A program made the position numbers and the translations under genes. A DNA stretch of 64,000 nucleotides. Source: Bacillota bacterium (GTDB lineage Bacteria; Bacillota; Clostridia; Lachnospirales; Lachnospiraceae). The notes beneath the pieces were generated by a model that saw only the letters and a program-made list of their open reading frames with translations, was not told the origin of the DNA and ran no database searches. Of the stretch, positions 9,152 to 18,457 are shown one piece after another; the first letter of the stretch is position 1, and every line of letters begins with the position of its first letter. The stretch lies in NCBI GenBank assembly GCA_023395555.1, contig JAEWYQ010000041.1:8827-72826 (forward strand). The letters run 5' to 3'.

Positions 9152-10144
9152 ATGCAAGGGTTTGAACAGATCATAGGCCATGAAAGTATCATACAGCATC
9201 TTCAGAATGCAATCCGCTCAAGGAAGGTTTCCCATGCCTATATCTTTCACGGAGAGGCAGGAATGGGCAAGAAGCTGCTTGCCGATGCCTTTGCCTGTGC
9301 ATTGCAGTGCGAAGAGGGCGGAGCAGCCTGCGGGAGATGCAAGTCCTGTATGCAGGCGGCTTCCGGGAATCACCCTGACATTATCCGTGTAACCCATGAG
9401 AAGGCAAGCATCGGGGTGGATGATATCCGCCTGCAGGTAAACGGGGATATCCAGATAAAGCCCTATAGCAGCCCCTATAAGATCTATATCATAGAGGATG
9501 GGGACAAGCTGACGGAGGCAGCGCAGAACGCACTCTTAAAGACCATGGAGGAGCCGCCGGAATATGCGGTGCTGCTTCTGCTGGTCAGCAATATTACGGT
9601 CCTTCTGCCCACCATTCTGTCAAGATGCGTACAGTTAAATCTTAAGCCGGTGGATAAGGCGGCGATTAAGGAATTTCTGATGCTGCGCCACCAGATACCG
9701 GATTATAAGGCGGAGATGGCGGCGGCATTTTCCAGCGGCAACGTGGGAAAGGCGATTAAGTATGCCGCCTCCGGAGATTTTGAAAAAATGAAGGAGGATG
9801 TGCTCCATATCCTGAAGTATATAGATGAGATGGAGCTGCATGAGATTATATCGGGATTAAAGGTGCTGACAGCAAACAAGCCGGTCATTGAGGATTATAT
9901 TGATCTGATGATGCTGTGGTACAGGGATGTGGTAATGTATAAGGCAACCATGGACCCGGATCTTCTGCTGTACCGGGAGGAGCGTTCCTTCATCAAGCAG
10001 CAGGCTAATGTCCGGAGCTATGATAATATAGATAAGATTATAAATGCAATGGAAAAGGCAAAAATAAGATTAAGAGCCAATGTCAACTTTGATATTGCCA
10101 TCGAGCTGATGTTACTTACTATAAAGGAGAACAGTAATGGTTAA
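9152..10144 (+). CDS. holB: DNA polymerase III subunit delta' (clamp loader)
   Basis: 330 residues. N-terminal AAA+ domain: IIGHESIIQHLQNAI, P-loop-like GEAGMGKKLL, zinc-binding cysteines in CEEGGAACGRCKSC, IIEDGDKLTEAAQNALLKTMEEPPE (Walker B/sensor region) and the SRC arginine motif in ILSRCVQL. These define delta', the stator of the replicative clamp loader that opens the beta clamp. The C-terminal collar helices follow. It overlaps the next start by eight bases, so translation is probably coupled. Confidence 0.95.
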   Translation: MQGFEQIIGHESIIQHLQNAIRSRKVSHAYIFHGEAGMGKKLLADAFACALQCEEGGAACGRCKSCMQAASGNHPDIIRVTHEKASIGVDDIRLQVNGDIQIKPYSSPYKIYIIEDGDKLTEAAQNALLKTMEEPPEYAVLLLLVSNITVLLPTILSRCVQLNLKPVDKAAIKEFLMLRHQIPDYKAEMAAAFSSGNVGKAIKYAASGDFEKMKEDVLHILKYIDEMELHEIISGLKVLTANKPVIEDYIDLMMLWYRDVVMYKATMDPDLLLYREERSFIKQQANVRSYDNIDKIINAMEKAKIRLRANVNFDIAIELMLLTIKENSNG

Positions 10145-11051
10145 TGTAATTGGAGTGAGATTCCGGAGAGCGGGAAAAGTATACTTCTTTGATCCTGCCG
10201 GTTATCATATAAAACAGGGAGACAATGTAATCGTCGAGACCGCCAGGGGAGTGGAATACGGCGTGGTGGTTCTGGGCCCCCGGGACGTGGAGGATGAGAA
10301 GGTGATCCAGCCGTTAAAGCCGGTGATCCGTCAGGCTACCGACGAGGATATAGCTACAGAAAAACGCAACCGGCAGAAGGAGAAGGATGCCTTCCAGATC
10401 TGCCTGGAGAAGATCAGAAAGCACAGTCTGGAGATGAAGCTCATTGACTGTGAGTATACCTTTGATAACAACAAGGTGCTGTTTTACTTTACTGCGGATG
10501 GACGAATTGATTTCCGGGAGCTGGTGAAGGATCTGGCCAGCGTATTTAAGACCCGGATTGAGCTGAGGCAGATCGGCGTACGGGATGAGACCAAGATTGT
10601 GGGAGGCATCGGAATCTGCGGAAGGCCTCTCTGCTGTCATACCCATTTGTCCGAATTTGCACCGGTTTCCATCAAGATGGCAAAGGAACAGAATCTGTCC
10701 CTGAATCCCACCAAGATATCGGGAGTATGCGGACGGCTCATGTGCTGTCTGAAGAACGAGGAAGAGGCCTATGAGGAGCTGAACAGCAAGCTGCCGGGAG
10801 TGGGGGATTATGTAACCACGAAGGATAATCTCAAGGGTGAGGTTCAGAGTGTCAGTGTGCTTAAGCAGCTGGTGAAGGTGATTGTAACCCTGGAGAATGA
10901 CGAGAAGGAAGTACGGGAATACAAGGCGGACGAACTGCGGTTCAAGCAGAGAAAGCGCAGGGAGCGCAATACCTCTCTGGAGAATGACGAATTAAGAGCA
11001 TTGGAGCTTTTGGAGAAGAAAGAGGGGAAATCCTTACTGGATGATGAATAG
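10137..11051 (+). CDS. ricT: PSP1-domain protein RicT/YaaT
   Basis: 304 residues. N-terminal VIGVRFRRAGKVYFFDP, then the PSP1 C-terminal domain with the cysteine set CGRPLCCHTHL and CGRLMCCLKNE, which in the Bacillus RicT-RicA-RicF complex takes part in Fe-S cluster binding, RNA maturation with RNase Y, and sporulation phosphorelay effects. Only RicT is seen here. A charged C-terminal tail (KQRKRRERN...) follows. Overlaps holB by eight and the next gene by eleven bases, the tight order holB-yaaT-yabB of Firmicutes. Confidence 0.92.
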   Translation: MVNVIGVRFRRAGKVYFFDPAGYHIKQGDNVIVETARGVEYGVVVLGPRDVEDEKVIQPLKPVIRQATDEDIATEKRNRQKEKDAFQICLEKIRKHSLEMKLIDCEYTFDNNKVLFYFTADGRIDFRELVKDLASVFKTRIELRQIGVRDETKIVGGIGICGRPLCCHTHLSEFAPVSIKMAKEQNLSLNPTKISGVCGRLMCCLKNEEEAYEELNSKLPGVGDYVTTKDNLKGEVQSVSVLKQLVKVIVTLENDEKEVREYKADELRFKQRKRRERNTSLENDELRALELLEKKEGKSLLDDE

Positions 11052-11793
11052 CAGGGAGGAAGAGTATCTGAAGCCGGATGAGCGGGCGGATGAGTTGAAC
11101 AGGAATCATTATAAGATAATTCAAAATACAAAGAAGTTTTGTTTTGGCATGGACGCGGTATTGCTTTCCGGCTTCGCCAGGGTGATTCCCGGGGAAAGGG
11201 TGCTGGATCTGGGCACCGGAACGGGGATCATACCCATCCTGCTGGAGGCGAAGACGGAGGGACAGCATTTTACCGGCCTGGAGATCCAGGAGGAAAGCGC
11301 GGATATGGCGCGCCGGAGCGTTGCCATGAATGGACTGGAAGATAAAATTGATATTATTACCGGGGATATCAAGGAAGCCTCTGCTTTATTTGGATTGGCT
11401 TCCTTCGATGTTGTTACCAGCAACCCGCCCTATATGAATCACGGTCATGGCCTGGTCAACCCCGGCGATGCGAAAGCCATTGCACGGCATGAGCTTTTGT
11501 GTACCCTGGAGGATGTAATCCGGGAGACAGCCAGGCTGCTGAAGCCGGGAGGGCGTTTCTATCTGGTGCACCGTCCCTTCCGCCTGGCGGAGATTATGAA
11601 CCGGCTCATGGCTTATAAGCTGGAGCCCAAGAGAATGAAGCTGGTACATCCCTATCTTGACAAGGAGCCGAATATGGTGCTTCTGGAGTGTGTCAAGGGG
11701 GGGAAATCCATGCTTAAGGTGGAGGCTCCTCTGATCGTTTATCGGGAGCAGGGGGTATACACGGAAGAAATCCATACGATCTATGGATATTAA
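11041..11793 (+). CDS. trmN6: tRNA1(Val) (adenine37-N6)-methyltransferase, YabB/TrmN6 family
   Basis: 250 residues. Class I SAM methyltransferase: motif I VLDLGTGTGIIPILL binds S-adenosylmethionine, and NPPY (in VVTSNPPYMNHG) is the N6-adenine/glutamine methyltransferase catalytic motif. The early N-x-KFCFGMDAVLLSGF segment is typical of TrmN6, which modifies A37 of tRNA-Val. Starts inside the end of ricT (ATGATG, 11-base overlap). The substrate is taken from the family and could be another nucleic acid. Confidence 0.88.
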   Translation: MMNSREEEYLKPDERADELNRNHYKIIQNTKKFCFGMDAVLLSGFARVIPGERVLDLGTGTGIIPILLEAKTEGQHFTGLEIQEESADMARRSVAMNGLEDKIDIITGDIKEASALFGLASFDVVTSNPPYMNHGHGLVNPGDAKAIARHELLCTLEDVIRETARLLKPGGRFYLVHRPFRLAEIMNRLMAYKLEPKRMKLVHPYLDKEPNMVLLECVKGGKSMLKVEAPLIVYREQGVYTEEIHTIYGY

Positions 11794-11866
11794 GGATGGC
11801 GCAGCTTGTGCCATCAGAGGATTGACAGGATGAGAGAAGGATTGTTTGTCCAGGAAAGGATCTATT

Positions 11867-12715
11867 ATGTCCGGTATGTTATACTTATGTGCCACGCCAA
11901 TCGGGAATCTGGAGGACATTACCTACCGGGTGGTGAAAACACTGCAGGAGGCGGATCTGATTGCGGCGGAGGACACCAGGCACAGCATTAAGCTGCTGAA
12001 TCATTTTGAGATAAAGACACCTATGACCAGCTATCATGAATTCAATAAGATAGAGAAGGCAAGATATCTGGTGGAGCAGATGAGGGCGGGTGTGAATATT
12101 GCACTGATTACCGATGCGGGAACCCCGGGGATCTCCGATCCGGGGGAAGAGCTGGTGAAGCAGGCTTATGAAGCGGGGATTGAAGTCACCTCCCTTCCGG
12201 GAGCATGTGCCGCGGTAACGGCGCTAACCCTGTCGGGGCTGGCTACCAGAAGATTTTGCTTTGAGGCCTTTCTGCCCAGTGACAGGAAGGAGCGGCAGAG
12301 AGTGCTGAAGGAGCTGGAGAAGGATACGAGGACGCTGATACTCTATGAAGCGCCTCACCGGCTGTCCAAGACCCTGGAGGAGCTTTTGGGGGTATTGGGG
12401 GACCGGAGGATATCCATTATTAAGGAGCTGACAAAGCGGTATGAGAGAGTGCGGCGTACCACTCTTCGGGAAGCGGTTGCCCAGCTGGAAGCGGAGGAAC
12501 CGAAGGGAGAGTACGTTCTGGTAATTGAAGGAAGGTCCGGTGAGGAATTGGAAGCGGAGGAGCAGGAGCGGTGGGGCACTGTTGCTTTGACCGAGCACAT
12601 GGAGCTCTACACGAAGCAGGGCTTTGATAAGAAGGAGGCAATGAGGGCGGTTGCCAGGGACAGGGGCGTCAGCAGAAGGGATATCTACCAGATGCTGATG
12701 AAGGATGAGACATAA
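11867..12715 (+). CDS. rsmI: 16S rRNA (cytidine1402-2'-O)-methyltransferase
   Basis: About 282 residues, tetrapyrrole-methylase fold. LYLCATPIGNLEDITYR at the start, AEDTRHSIKLLNHF, ALITDAGTPGISDPGEELV (SAM site) and the family PG/CAAVTALTLSGL are diagnostic of RsmI, which 2'-O-methylates C1402 in the ribosomal decoding centre. A TTG at 11846 is in frame, but AGGAAAGGA at 11851-11859 is placed for ATG 11867, and family members start MSGxLYL. Sits where yabC sits in Bacillus. Confidence 0.95.
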   Translation: MSGMLYLCATPIGNLEDITYRVVKTLQEADLIAAEDTRHSIKLLNHFEIKTPMTSYHEFNKIEKARYLVEQMRAGVNIALITDAGTPGISDPGEELVKQAYEAGIEVTSLPGACAAVTALTLSGLATRRFCFEAFLPSDRKERQRVLKELEKDTRTLILYEAPHRLSKTLEELLGVLGDRRISIIKELTKRYERVRRTTLREAVAQLEAEEPKGEYVLVIEGRSGEELEAEEQERWGTVALTEHMELYTKQGFDKKEAMRAVARDRGVSRRDIYQMLMKDET

Positions 12716-12736
12716 CTGTCTTTTGGAGGTGAAATA

Positions 12737-14278
12737 ATGTCATCAGGGATATTTCGAACAAAAGAGAGAACGGCGGTTGTTGTAATTCTGGGAATAGCAG
12801 CGATTATCTTTGGGTTTATCCTTATCAATCATGAATCAAAAAACAACCGCATTAACGAACGTGCGGTAATGGCGGAGAACTACCTGAACGCAGGCAGCTA
12901 TGAGCTTGCCGTGGCGGCATATCAGGAAGCTCTGGCCATGAAGGACAGCGACAGGGAGACTCTGTCCATAGGATTGGCGGAGGCTTATGCCGGGATGAAG
13001 GACTATGATAAGGCTCTGGAGACACTGCGGGCTGCTTATCAGAAGCTTTCTACCGAAAAGCTGGAAAAGAAGATGGAGGAGATCAAGTCGGCCAAGCAGG
13101 ACTATGACTTTCTTCAATCTATTTCCCGTGCTGATGTTTATTTTTCCAATGGGGAATATGATAAGGCTATCTCTGTGTATGAGGAGGCCAAGCTGTTAAA
13201 GAGCAAGGATGTGACCTCCTATCAGCGCATTGTCCAGGCGTATATTGAGCAGGGCAAATATGACCTCGCCAGGGAGGAGGTGCTGGAGGGGATAGAGATA
13301 ACCCAGAGTGAGGAGCTGGAGACCCTTCGGATCACGGTGGACCACTATCTGCTGAAGGAAGACTACGATGTCATAATCAGCCAGGCGGAGGAATACATTC
13401 TGCAGGAAAATTATGAGGACGGGATGGAAAAATACCGGGAGGCTGCAGAGCTGCTGCCGGACGAGCCTGCGGCTTACAAGGCATTGGCGGATATCTATAT
13501 TCAACAAAAGGATTACAACGCCTGTATTCGTCTCTTAAACACTGCCCTGGAGCATACCGGGGATGAGGAGTTGAAGGAGCTTCTGGATATGGCAAAGGAG
13601 CAAAAGGCCGGGGAAGAGGAGCGGGAAAACATACTTTCCGAATTGTGCCAGGCCATGAAAGAACGGAATACGGACCGGATCACGGCAGCGATGGAAACGT
13701 CGCTGTTCCAAGCGGAGGCTTCGGGAGAAATGCCGGTATTTTTCAATATTGTAGGAGATATCTCCAAAGGAAGCGGTTTGATCATCTACAGCGGGGAGCA
13801 GGTCTACTACGGAGAGATTATGAACGGCGTGAAGAGGGGAACCGGAATGTACTTTATGCTCACCGGAGACCCGGAAAAACGGGGCTACTATTATTACGAG
13901 GGTGAGTGGGGGAATGATCTTCCCAACGGCTCCGGCAGGGTGGCGGAGATGAAGCTTAAGGAAAAGAAGGCCGGCGAGTTATATAGGGAGGTAACCATTA
14001 CAGAGGGAATCTTCTATGATGCGCTGGAGGACGGCAGCATGAAGAAGTATTTTTACGAGAATGATGCAGAAACAGGAAGAATAAAATATCTTGCCCAGAA
14101 CGGCATCCCCATGGAGAAGAATACCCTTAAGATATCTCCGGCCCCGGCTCCGTCAGGCAAGGCTTACAGTATTGCGGAGCTGTACCGGGGTGATACCGCA
14201 ACCGGAGAAGACTATAAGGTGGAGCCGGATACTGTCTGGGGTGTCAGACCCTTCCTGCGGACAAAAAATAAGCGATAG
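12737..14278 (+). CDS. Membrane-anchored TPR protein with MORN-like C-terminus
   Basis: 513 residues. One N-terminal transmembrane helix (about residues 12-32) followed by roughly six TPR units (AENYLNAGSYELAVAAYQEAL, AEAYAGMKDYDKALETL, SNGEYDKAISVYEEA, YEDGMEKYREAAELL, DYNACIRLLNTAL). After residue ~350 come MORN-like segments (YYGEIMNGVKRGTGMYF, YEGEWGNDLPNGSGRV). The topology suggests an extracytoplasmic scaffold or an envelope-bound assembly factor; no enzyme motif is seen and the role is unknown. AGGAGGT-like sequence precedes ATG 12737; a strong terminator follows. Confidence 0.75.
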   Translation: MSSGIFRTKERTAVVVILGIAAIIFGFILINHESKNNRINERAVMAENYLNAGSYELAVAAYQEALAMKDSDRETLSIGLAEAYAGMKDYDKALETLRAAYQKLSTEKLEKKMEEIKSAKQDYDFLQSISRADVYFSNGEYDKAISVYEEAKLLKSKDVTSYQRIVQAYIEQGKYDLAREEVLEGIEITQSEELETLRITVDHYLLKEDYDVIISQAEEYILQENYEDGMEKYREAAELLPDEPAAYKALADIYIQQKDYNACIRLLNTALEHTGDEELKELLDMAKEQKAGEEERENILSELCQAMKERNTDRITAAMETSLFQAEASGEMPVFFNIVGDISKGSGLIIYSGEQVYYGEIMNGVKRGTGMYFMLTGDPEKRGYYYYEGEWGNDLPNGSGRVAEMKLKEKKAGELYREVTITEGIFYDALEDGSMKKYFYENDAETGRIKYLAQNGIPMEKNTLKISPAPAPSGKAYSIAELYRGDTATGEDYKVEPDTVWGVRPFLRTKNKR

Positions 14279-14287
14279 CCTGTAATG

Positions 14288-14322
14288 AAAAAGAGCCCGC
14301 CGTTCTCACGGCAGGCTCTTTT
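14288..14322. terminator. Bidirectional terminator between the TPR and AbrB-type genes
   Basis: AAAAGAGCCCGCCG and CGGCAGGCTCTTTT pair around a TTCTCA loop (one C/A mismatch), with A-run before and T-run after. It serves both convergent genes. Confidence 0.9.
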
Positions 14323-14332
14323 AATTATGTAA

Positions 14333-14590
14333 CTATTCGATGAGACCTGCAAGCTTTGCAAGTTCTACGATAGTATCCTTGGATATTTTCTTTCCCTGAT
14401 ATTCCAGCAGATTGTCCTTGTTGCCGTTAAAAATATCGGTGGGCTCGTACTTCTGAAGAATGATTCTTCCTTCCTCAACAAAAATCTCCAGTGGATCTCT
14501 CTCGCTTACATCCAATGTTCTTCTCAACTCGATGGGAAGAGTAATTCTTCCAAGCTCATCCAGTCTTCTTACAATGCCAGTACTTTTCAT
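14333..14590 (-). CDS. AbrB/SpoVT-family transition-state regulator
   Basis: 85 residues. The N-terminal swapped-hairpin DNA-binding domain is classic (MKSTGIVRRLDELGRITLPIELRRTLDVSERDPLEIFVEEGRI has the GRIxLPxELR core). The C-terminal part (KKISKDTIVELAKLAGLIE) matches short clostridial AbrB proteins. Such proteins repress stationary-phase and sporulation genes. The start is ATG 14590 with AAGGAGG seven bases upstream; the frame is open further upstream but that stretch is the leader. Gene position matches abrB downstream of yabC in Bacillus. Confidence 0.93.
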   Translation of the reverse strand: MKSTGIVRRLDELGRITLPIELRRTLDVSERDPLEIFVEEGRIILQKYEPTDIFNGNKDNLLEYQGKKISKDTIVELAKLAGLIE

Positions 14591-14693
14591 AAATAAACCT
14601 CCTTTTTCACTTGTATGGGGAATAATAATAGAATGCTTTACTTCATGCAAGCATACACCTGATAAGCTTACATTATTTGTAATGGCATAAATT

Positions 14694-14722
14694 AAGATAT
14701 CATAGGATTTTTTTGATGTCAA
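14694..14722 (-). promoter_or_regulatory. Sigma-A-type promoter of the AbrB-type gene
   Basis: On the minus strand TTGACA, a 17-bp spacer and TATCTT. This gives a leader of roughly 95 bases before the start codon. Confidence 0.65.
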
Positions 14723-14874
14723 CTAAAATAATTGTCAAAACATAGCACAATTTAAACAATAAATGTAAAAGAGAACTAAAAAGTACTAAAAACACAAAAA
14801 AACTGCAGGAATTTATGCTGATAAGTGGAATATAGTTATATTGACAAACCAAAAAACGGAAAACGGTGAGGAGA

Positions 14875-15462
14875 ATGCTAAACTACCTTTGGGGAATTAT
14901 GATTGTGTTAGGGGTAACCATCGGGGTGCTAAGGGGGGAGATCGGTGAGGTCAGCAAAGCCGCGATTAACTCCTCCAAGGAAGCGGTAACACTCTGTATT
15001 ACCATGCTCGGAATCATGGCTATGTGGACCGGTGTTATGCAAATTGCAAAAAAAAGCGGGTTGGTGGCTTCCTTTACCAAAGCCCTGCGTCCTCTGCTCC
15101 GGTTTCTGTATCCCAGTATCCCAAGGGAGCATGTGGTAAATGAATATATTGCCTCCAACATGATTGCCAATATTCTGGGTCTGGGCTGGGCAGCCACGCC
15201 TATGGGACTAATGGCGATGCAGGAGCTGAAGAAGCTGAACCGGAATTCGGAGGTGGCCAGCTGTGATATGTGCACCCTCCTCATTATTAATATATCTTCC
15301 CTGCAGCTAATCCCGGTGAATGTAATTGCCTACCGCAGCCAGTACGGATCTGTGAATCCTGCCGAAATTCTGGGCGCCGGGCTGGCGGCGACAATCTGTT
15401 CTACCTGTGTCGGCGTTCTCTTTTCCATTGCGGCAAGGAGGCTGTGCAGCCGCAGAAAATAG
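14875..15462 (+). CDS. spmA: Spore maturation protein A
   Basis: About 195 residues, four to five membrane segments, nucleoside-recognition (Gate) domain. MLNYLWGIMIVLG, AVTLCITMLGIMAMWTGVMQIAKKSGL and NMIANILGLGWAATPMGLMAMQEL are typical SpmA. With SpmB it acts in dehydration of the spore core. GTG 14866 is an alternative start; I prefer ATG 14875 because homologues begin MLNYLW. Confidence 0.93.
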   Translation: MLNYLWGIMIVLGVTIGVLRGEIGEVSKAAINSSKEAVTLCITMLGIMAMWTGVMQIAKKSGLVASFTKALRPLLRFLYPSIPREHVVNEYIASNMIANILGLGWAATPMGLMAMQELKKLNRNSEVASCDMCTLLIINISSLQLIPVNVIAYRSQYGSVNPAEILGAGLAATICSTCVGVLFSIAARRLCSRRK

Positions 15463-15480
15463 AAGAAAGGCAGGGTAATT

Positions 15481-16008
15481 ATGAGGTTTTTGATTTATTT
15501 GTCGGATTATATCATCCCATTTATTCTATTTTATATCATAGGCTTCGGTCTTCTTATGAGGACCAATATTTTTGATGAATTCATTCAGGGGGCCAAGGAC
15601 GGCTTTAAAGTCGTATTTGACATTTTACCCACTCTCATCGGTTTGATGGTCGCTATTGGGATTTTACGCGCTTCTGGAACCCTTACAATCCTATCCGGCA
15701 TCTTAAAGCCGCTGACCGATCTGCTGCACTTTCCCTCCCAGCTGGTTCCGGTGGCAATGATCAAGATGTTCTCCTCCTCGGCGGCCACCAGTCTGGTGCT
15801 GGATATCTTCAAGGAGTACGGGCCGGATTCCTATCTGGGGAGGCTGGTATCCGTTATGATGAGCAGCACGGAGACCATCTTCTACACCATGGCGGTATAC
15901 TTTATGGCAGCAGGGGTGAAGAAGACGCGCTACACCCTCCTGGGATGCCTGCTGACCACGCTGACAGGAATTATCGCCAGTGTAATAATGACCAACCTGG
16001 TATTCTAG
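15481..16008 (+). CDS. spmB: Spore maturation protein B
   Basis: 175 residues, membrane protein with the Gate motif EFIQGAKDGFKVVFDILPTLIGLMVAIGILRASG and MFSSSAATSLVLDIFKEYGPDSYLG...MSSTETIFYTMAVYF, typical SpmB. It follows spmA by 18 bases with an AAAGGCAGGG ribosome site. Presence of the pair says the organism makes endospores. Confidence 0.95.
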   Translation: MRFLIYLSDYIIPFILFYIIGFGLLMRTNIFDEFIQGAKDGFKVVFDILPTLIGLMVAIGILRASGTLTILSGILKPLTDLLHFPSQLVPVAMIKMFSSSAATSLVLDIFKEYGPDSYLGRLVSVMMSSTETIFYTMAVYFMAAGVKKTRYTLLGCLLTTLTGIIASVIMTNLVF

Positions 16009-16275
16009 GGATTGCCCCCCTCAGAACAGGGACAGGTCTCTGTTTGCTGTCGGCAGCGTCGATTATGGTTTTGTAATGAATTTACTGTAACACATAGTTT
16101 TTCCTGCTGCAAGCTATTGTTTCTGATCGTAATACAGAATCTAAATCAGCAGCAACATTTCTGAGACAATATTCATGGAATTACCCGGAGAAATGTTGTA
16201 TCATATGAGATATAAAATCATGACAGGGCCGGCTGTCCATACCGGCTGCAGCAGGAAGGGAGCAAGGTTAAAGAG

Positions 16276-18381
16276 ATGATATTTCAGCCCGAAACATTGG
16301 ATTATGAATTAAGCCCTTACACGGGACTTACCAGGGAAAGCTGGCTTGAGGCAGCGGAGTACCTTTTAACCGGCATTTTTCGCAATATTAAATCAATTCA
16401 CGATCCCGTGATTATGCCAAGAAAGGAAACAGAGGTCAGCTATCCTCATAAAAATGTTCCGGAGAAGCAGAGAGAAACCGAGCGGAGAGCGGAGATTTTC
16501 GAGGGGCTGGCCAGATCCTTCTTGCTGGCGGCACCGCTGCTTCATAATAAGCCGGACGCGGTCATCTGCAATTACAGACTCAGGGATTATTATAAGGAAC
16601 AGGTGCTGCGGGCGTGTACCAGCGGCGATGCGAATTCTGTCGGGAGCTATGAGGAGCAGATAGAGCTATCGGGAAGCCGGGACCCCTTCAGGCCCTTTCA
16701 GCAGACGGTGGAAACCTGCGCCCTGGTACTGTGCCTGTGGAGCTGTAAGGCGGAGATCTGGGACATCTATACGAAGGAGGAAAAGGATACCATCGCCGCT
16801 TTTCTGACCGGCTATGCCCATGCCAATACGGTTCCCCAGAACTGGCGCCTGTTCAACATGCTGGATATGGCCTTCTTATACCGGGAGGGGTATCCCATCG
16901 ACGAGGATATTATGAGGGATCATGCCCAGGCAATTCTGAATTACTATGCAGGCGACGGATGGTACCGGGACGGGCATTCCTTTGATTATTACTCCTGCTG
17001 GGCTTTTCATGTGTATGCACCCATCTGGAACCTGTGGTACGGCTATGAAAAGGAGCCTTATCTGGCACAGAGATTTGAAGAGAATTCCAATCAGTTGATG
17101 GAGACCTACGGAGACTTCTTTGACCGGGATGGGTTTACCAATATGTGGGGACGCAGTAATATTTATAGAAATGCGGCCACCTGCGCTTTTGACGCAAATA
17201 TGATGCTCAGGAATTCCAAAGCGGATCCAGGACTGGCAAGGCGCATTGCATCGGGCTCGTTGATGCAGTTTTTCACCAGAGAGGACTTCCTGCATGAAGG
17301 GGTTCCTACCCTGGGCTTCTACGGACAGTTTACTCCGCTGGTGCAAGGGTATTCCTGTGCGGAATCGCCCTTCTGGCTGGGGAAAGCCTTCCTCTGCCTG
17401 CACCTGCCGGCAGAGCATCCCTTCTGGACTGCCAGGGAAAACAACGGCACCTGGCAGCGGCTTGGGGAAACAGAGGTCAAGGAGACTCTATTGAACGGCC
17501 CGGCTCTTTGCTTTACCAACCACGGAGCCAACGGGGAGACGATTCTGCGTACCGGAAAGGTGGTTCGAAACCGCGGGGATGAGCATGGCATGTGGAATTA
17601 CTCCAAGCTCTGCTTCAACAGCAAATATCCGTGGGAATCCGCGCCATCAAAGGAAGTGGAAGCACAGCAGTATGTGCTGAAGGATATCACCTCCGGAGAA
17701 TGCGCCAAGGCCAATGTTACCTTCTGGCATGGAAGGAAAGAAGGGATTCTATACCGGAGACAGTTTTTTGATTACGACATCTCCAAGGAGAGCACTTGGA
17801 TACAGGCCGTGAATCTTGCGGATTTTCCGGTACCTTACGGAATCCTCCGGGTGGACAAGCTGCGCCTGCACCGCAGACCCATCTCCCTGACGCTGGGGGC
17901 CTACGGTTTTCCGGATAACGGGACAGAGGCGGTACGGCGGGAGAACACCTTCTTAAAACGAGGCAGCGAGCTTATGGCTCCCTGCAATGAATTGCAGTGC
18001 AAGGCAAGAGCCATAATCTTAAAGGGGCATGATTATACCGGCAGGGAGAAGCAGCTTGCCATGACGCTGTATGACGGCTGGGATGAGATTGACCTCCTGC
18101 ACAGCGAAGGAACCAATCCGGATTCCGCCAAATCCATTGTGGTCTATGGAAGCCTTGTCAGAAGGAAGCAGTATGGATATGAGCCTTATGTAATGATCTC
18201 CCAGGTAATTACGAAGGAGAGCCTGGAGGACTTTACGGAGGAAGAACTCTTCCCCATCGCTTCGGTGGAATATACGGACCGGGAAGGCTGCGGAGGCTAT
18301 GGACCGGTAACTCTTTTGCTGAAGAATGGAAGCAGGAGAGTAATTGAATTTGAAGGGATGGAAGGGAATTTGCAGCTGTAA
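16276..18381 (+). CDS. DUF2264 domain protein
   Basis: 701 residues, no signal peptide, so cytoplasmic. Residues ~10-380 match DUF2264, an alpha/alpha-barrel family related to glycan-active enzymes: SYPHKNVP, FEGLARSFLLAAPLL, NWRLFNMLDMAFLYREG, YAGDGWYRDGHSFDYYSCWAFHVYAPIW, WGRSNIYRNAA. The C-terminal half is beta-rich. Members occur in sugar-acid and pectin/hemicellulose loci and are suspected hydrolases or lyases; the substrate is not established. The GH51 gene starts 77 bases later, so a joint role in side-chain removal from imported oligosaccharides is likely (inference). Confidence 0.8.
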   Translation: MIFQPETLDYELSPYTGLTRESWLEAAEYLLTGIFRNIKSIHDPVIMPRKETEVSYPHKNVPEKQRETERRAEIFEGLARSFLLAAPLLHNKPDAVICNYRLRDYYKEQVLRACTSGDANSVGSYEEQIELSGSRDPFRPFQQTVETCALVLCLWSCKAEIWDIYTKEEKDTIAAFLTGYAHANTVPQNWRLFNMLDMAFLYREGYPIDEDIMRDHAQAILNYYAGDGWYRDGHSFDYYSCWAFHVYAPIWNLWYGYEKEPYLAQRFEENSNQLMETYGDFFDRDGFTNMWGRSNIYRNAATCAFDANMMLRNSKADPGLARRIASGSLMQFFTREDFLHEGVPTLGFYGQFTPLVQGYSCAESPFWLGKAFLCLHLPAEHPFWTARENNGTWQRLGETEVKETLLNGPALCFTNHGANGETILRTGKVVRNRGDEHGMWNYSKLCFNSKYPWESAPSKEVEAQQYVLKDITSGECAKANVTFWHGRKEGILYRRQFFDYDISKESTWIQAVNLADFPVPYGILRVDKLRLHRRPISLTLGAYGFPDNGTEAVRRENTFLKRGSELMAPCNELQCKARAIILKGHDYTGREKQLAMTLYDGWDEIDLLHSEGTNPDSAKSIVVYGSLVRRKQYGYEPYVMISQVITKESLEDFTEEELFPIASVEYTDREGCGGYGPVTLLLKNGSRRVIEFEGMEGNLQL

Positions 18382-18457
18382 TTTACTATATCCAGCATAG
18401 GGCGGAAAATCTGCCGCCTGCTGTTATACTGCCCTTTGGCAGAGAAATGGAGTAATT

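Noticed and set aside
14841-14874. TTGACA before spmA as a sigma-A promoter
   Set aside because: No -10 box at a suitable distance; sporulation sigma sites could not be confirmed by eye.
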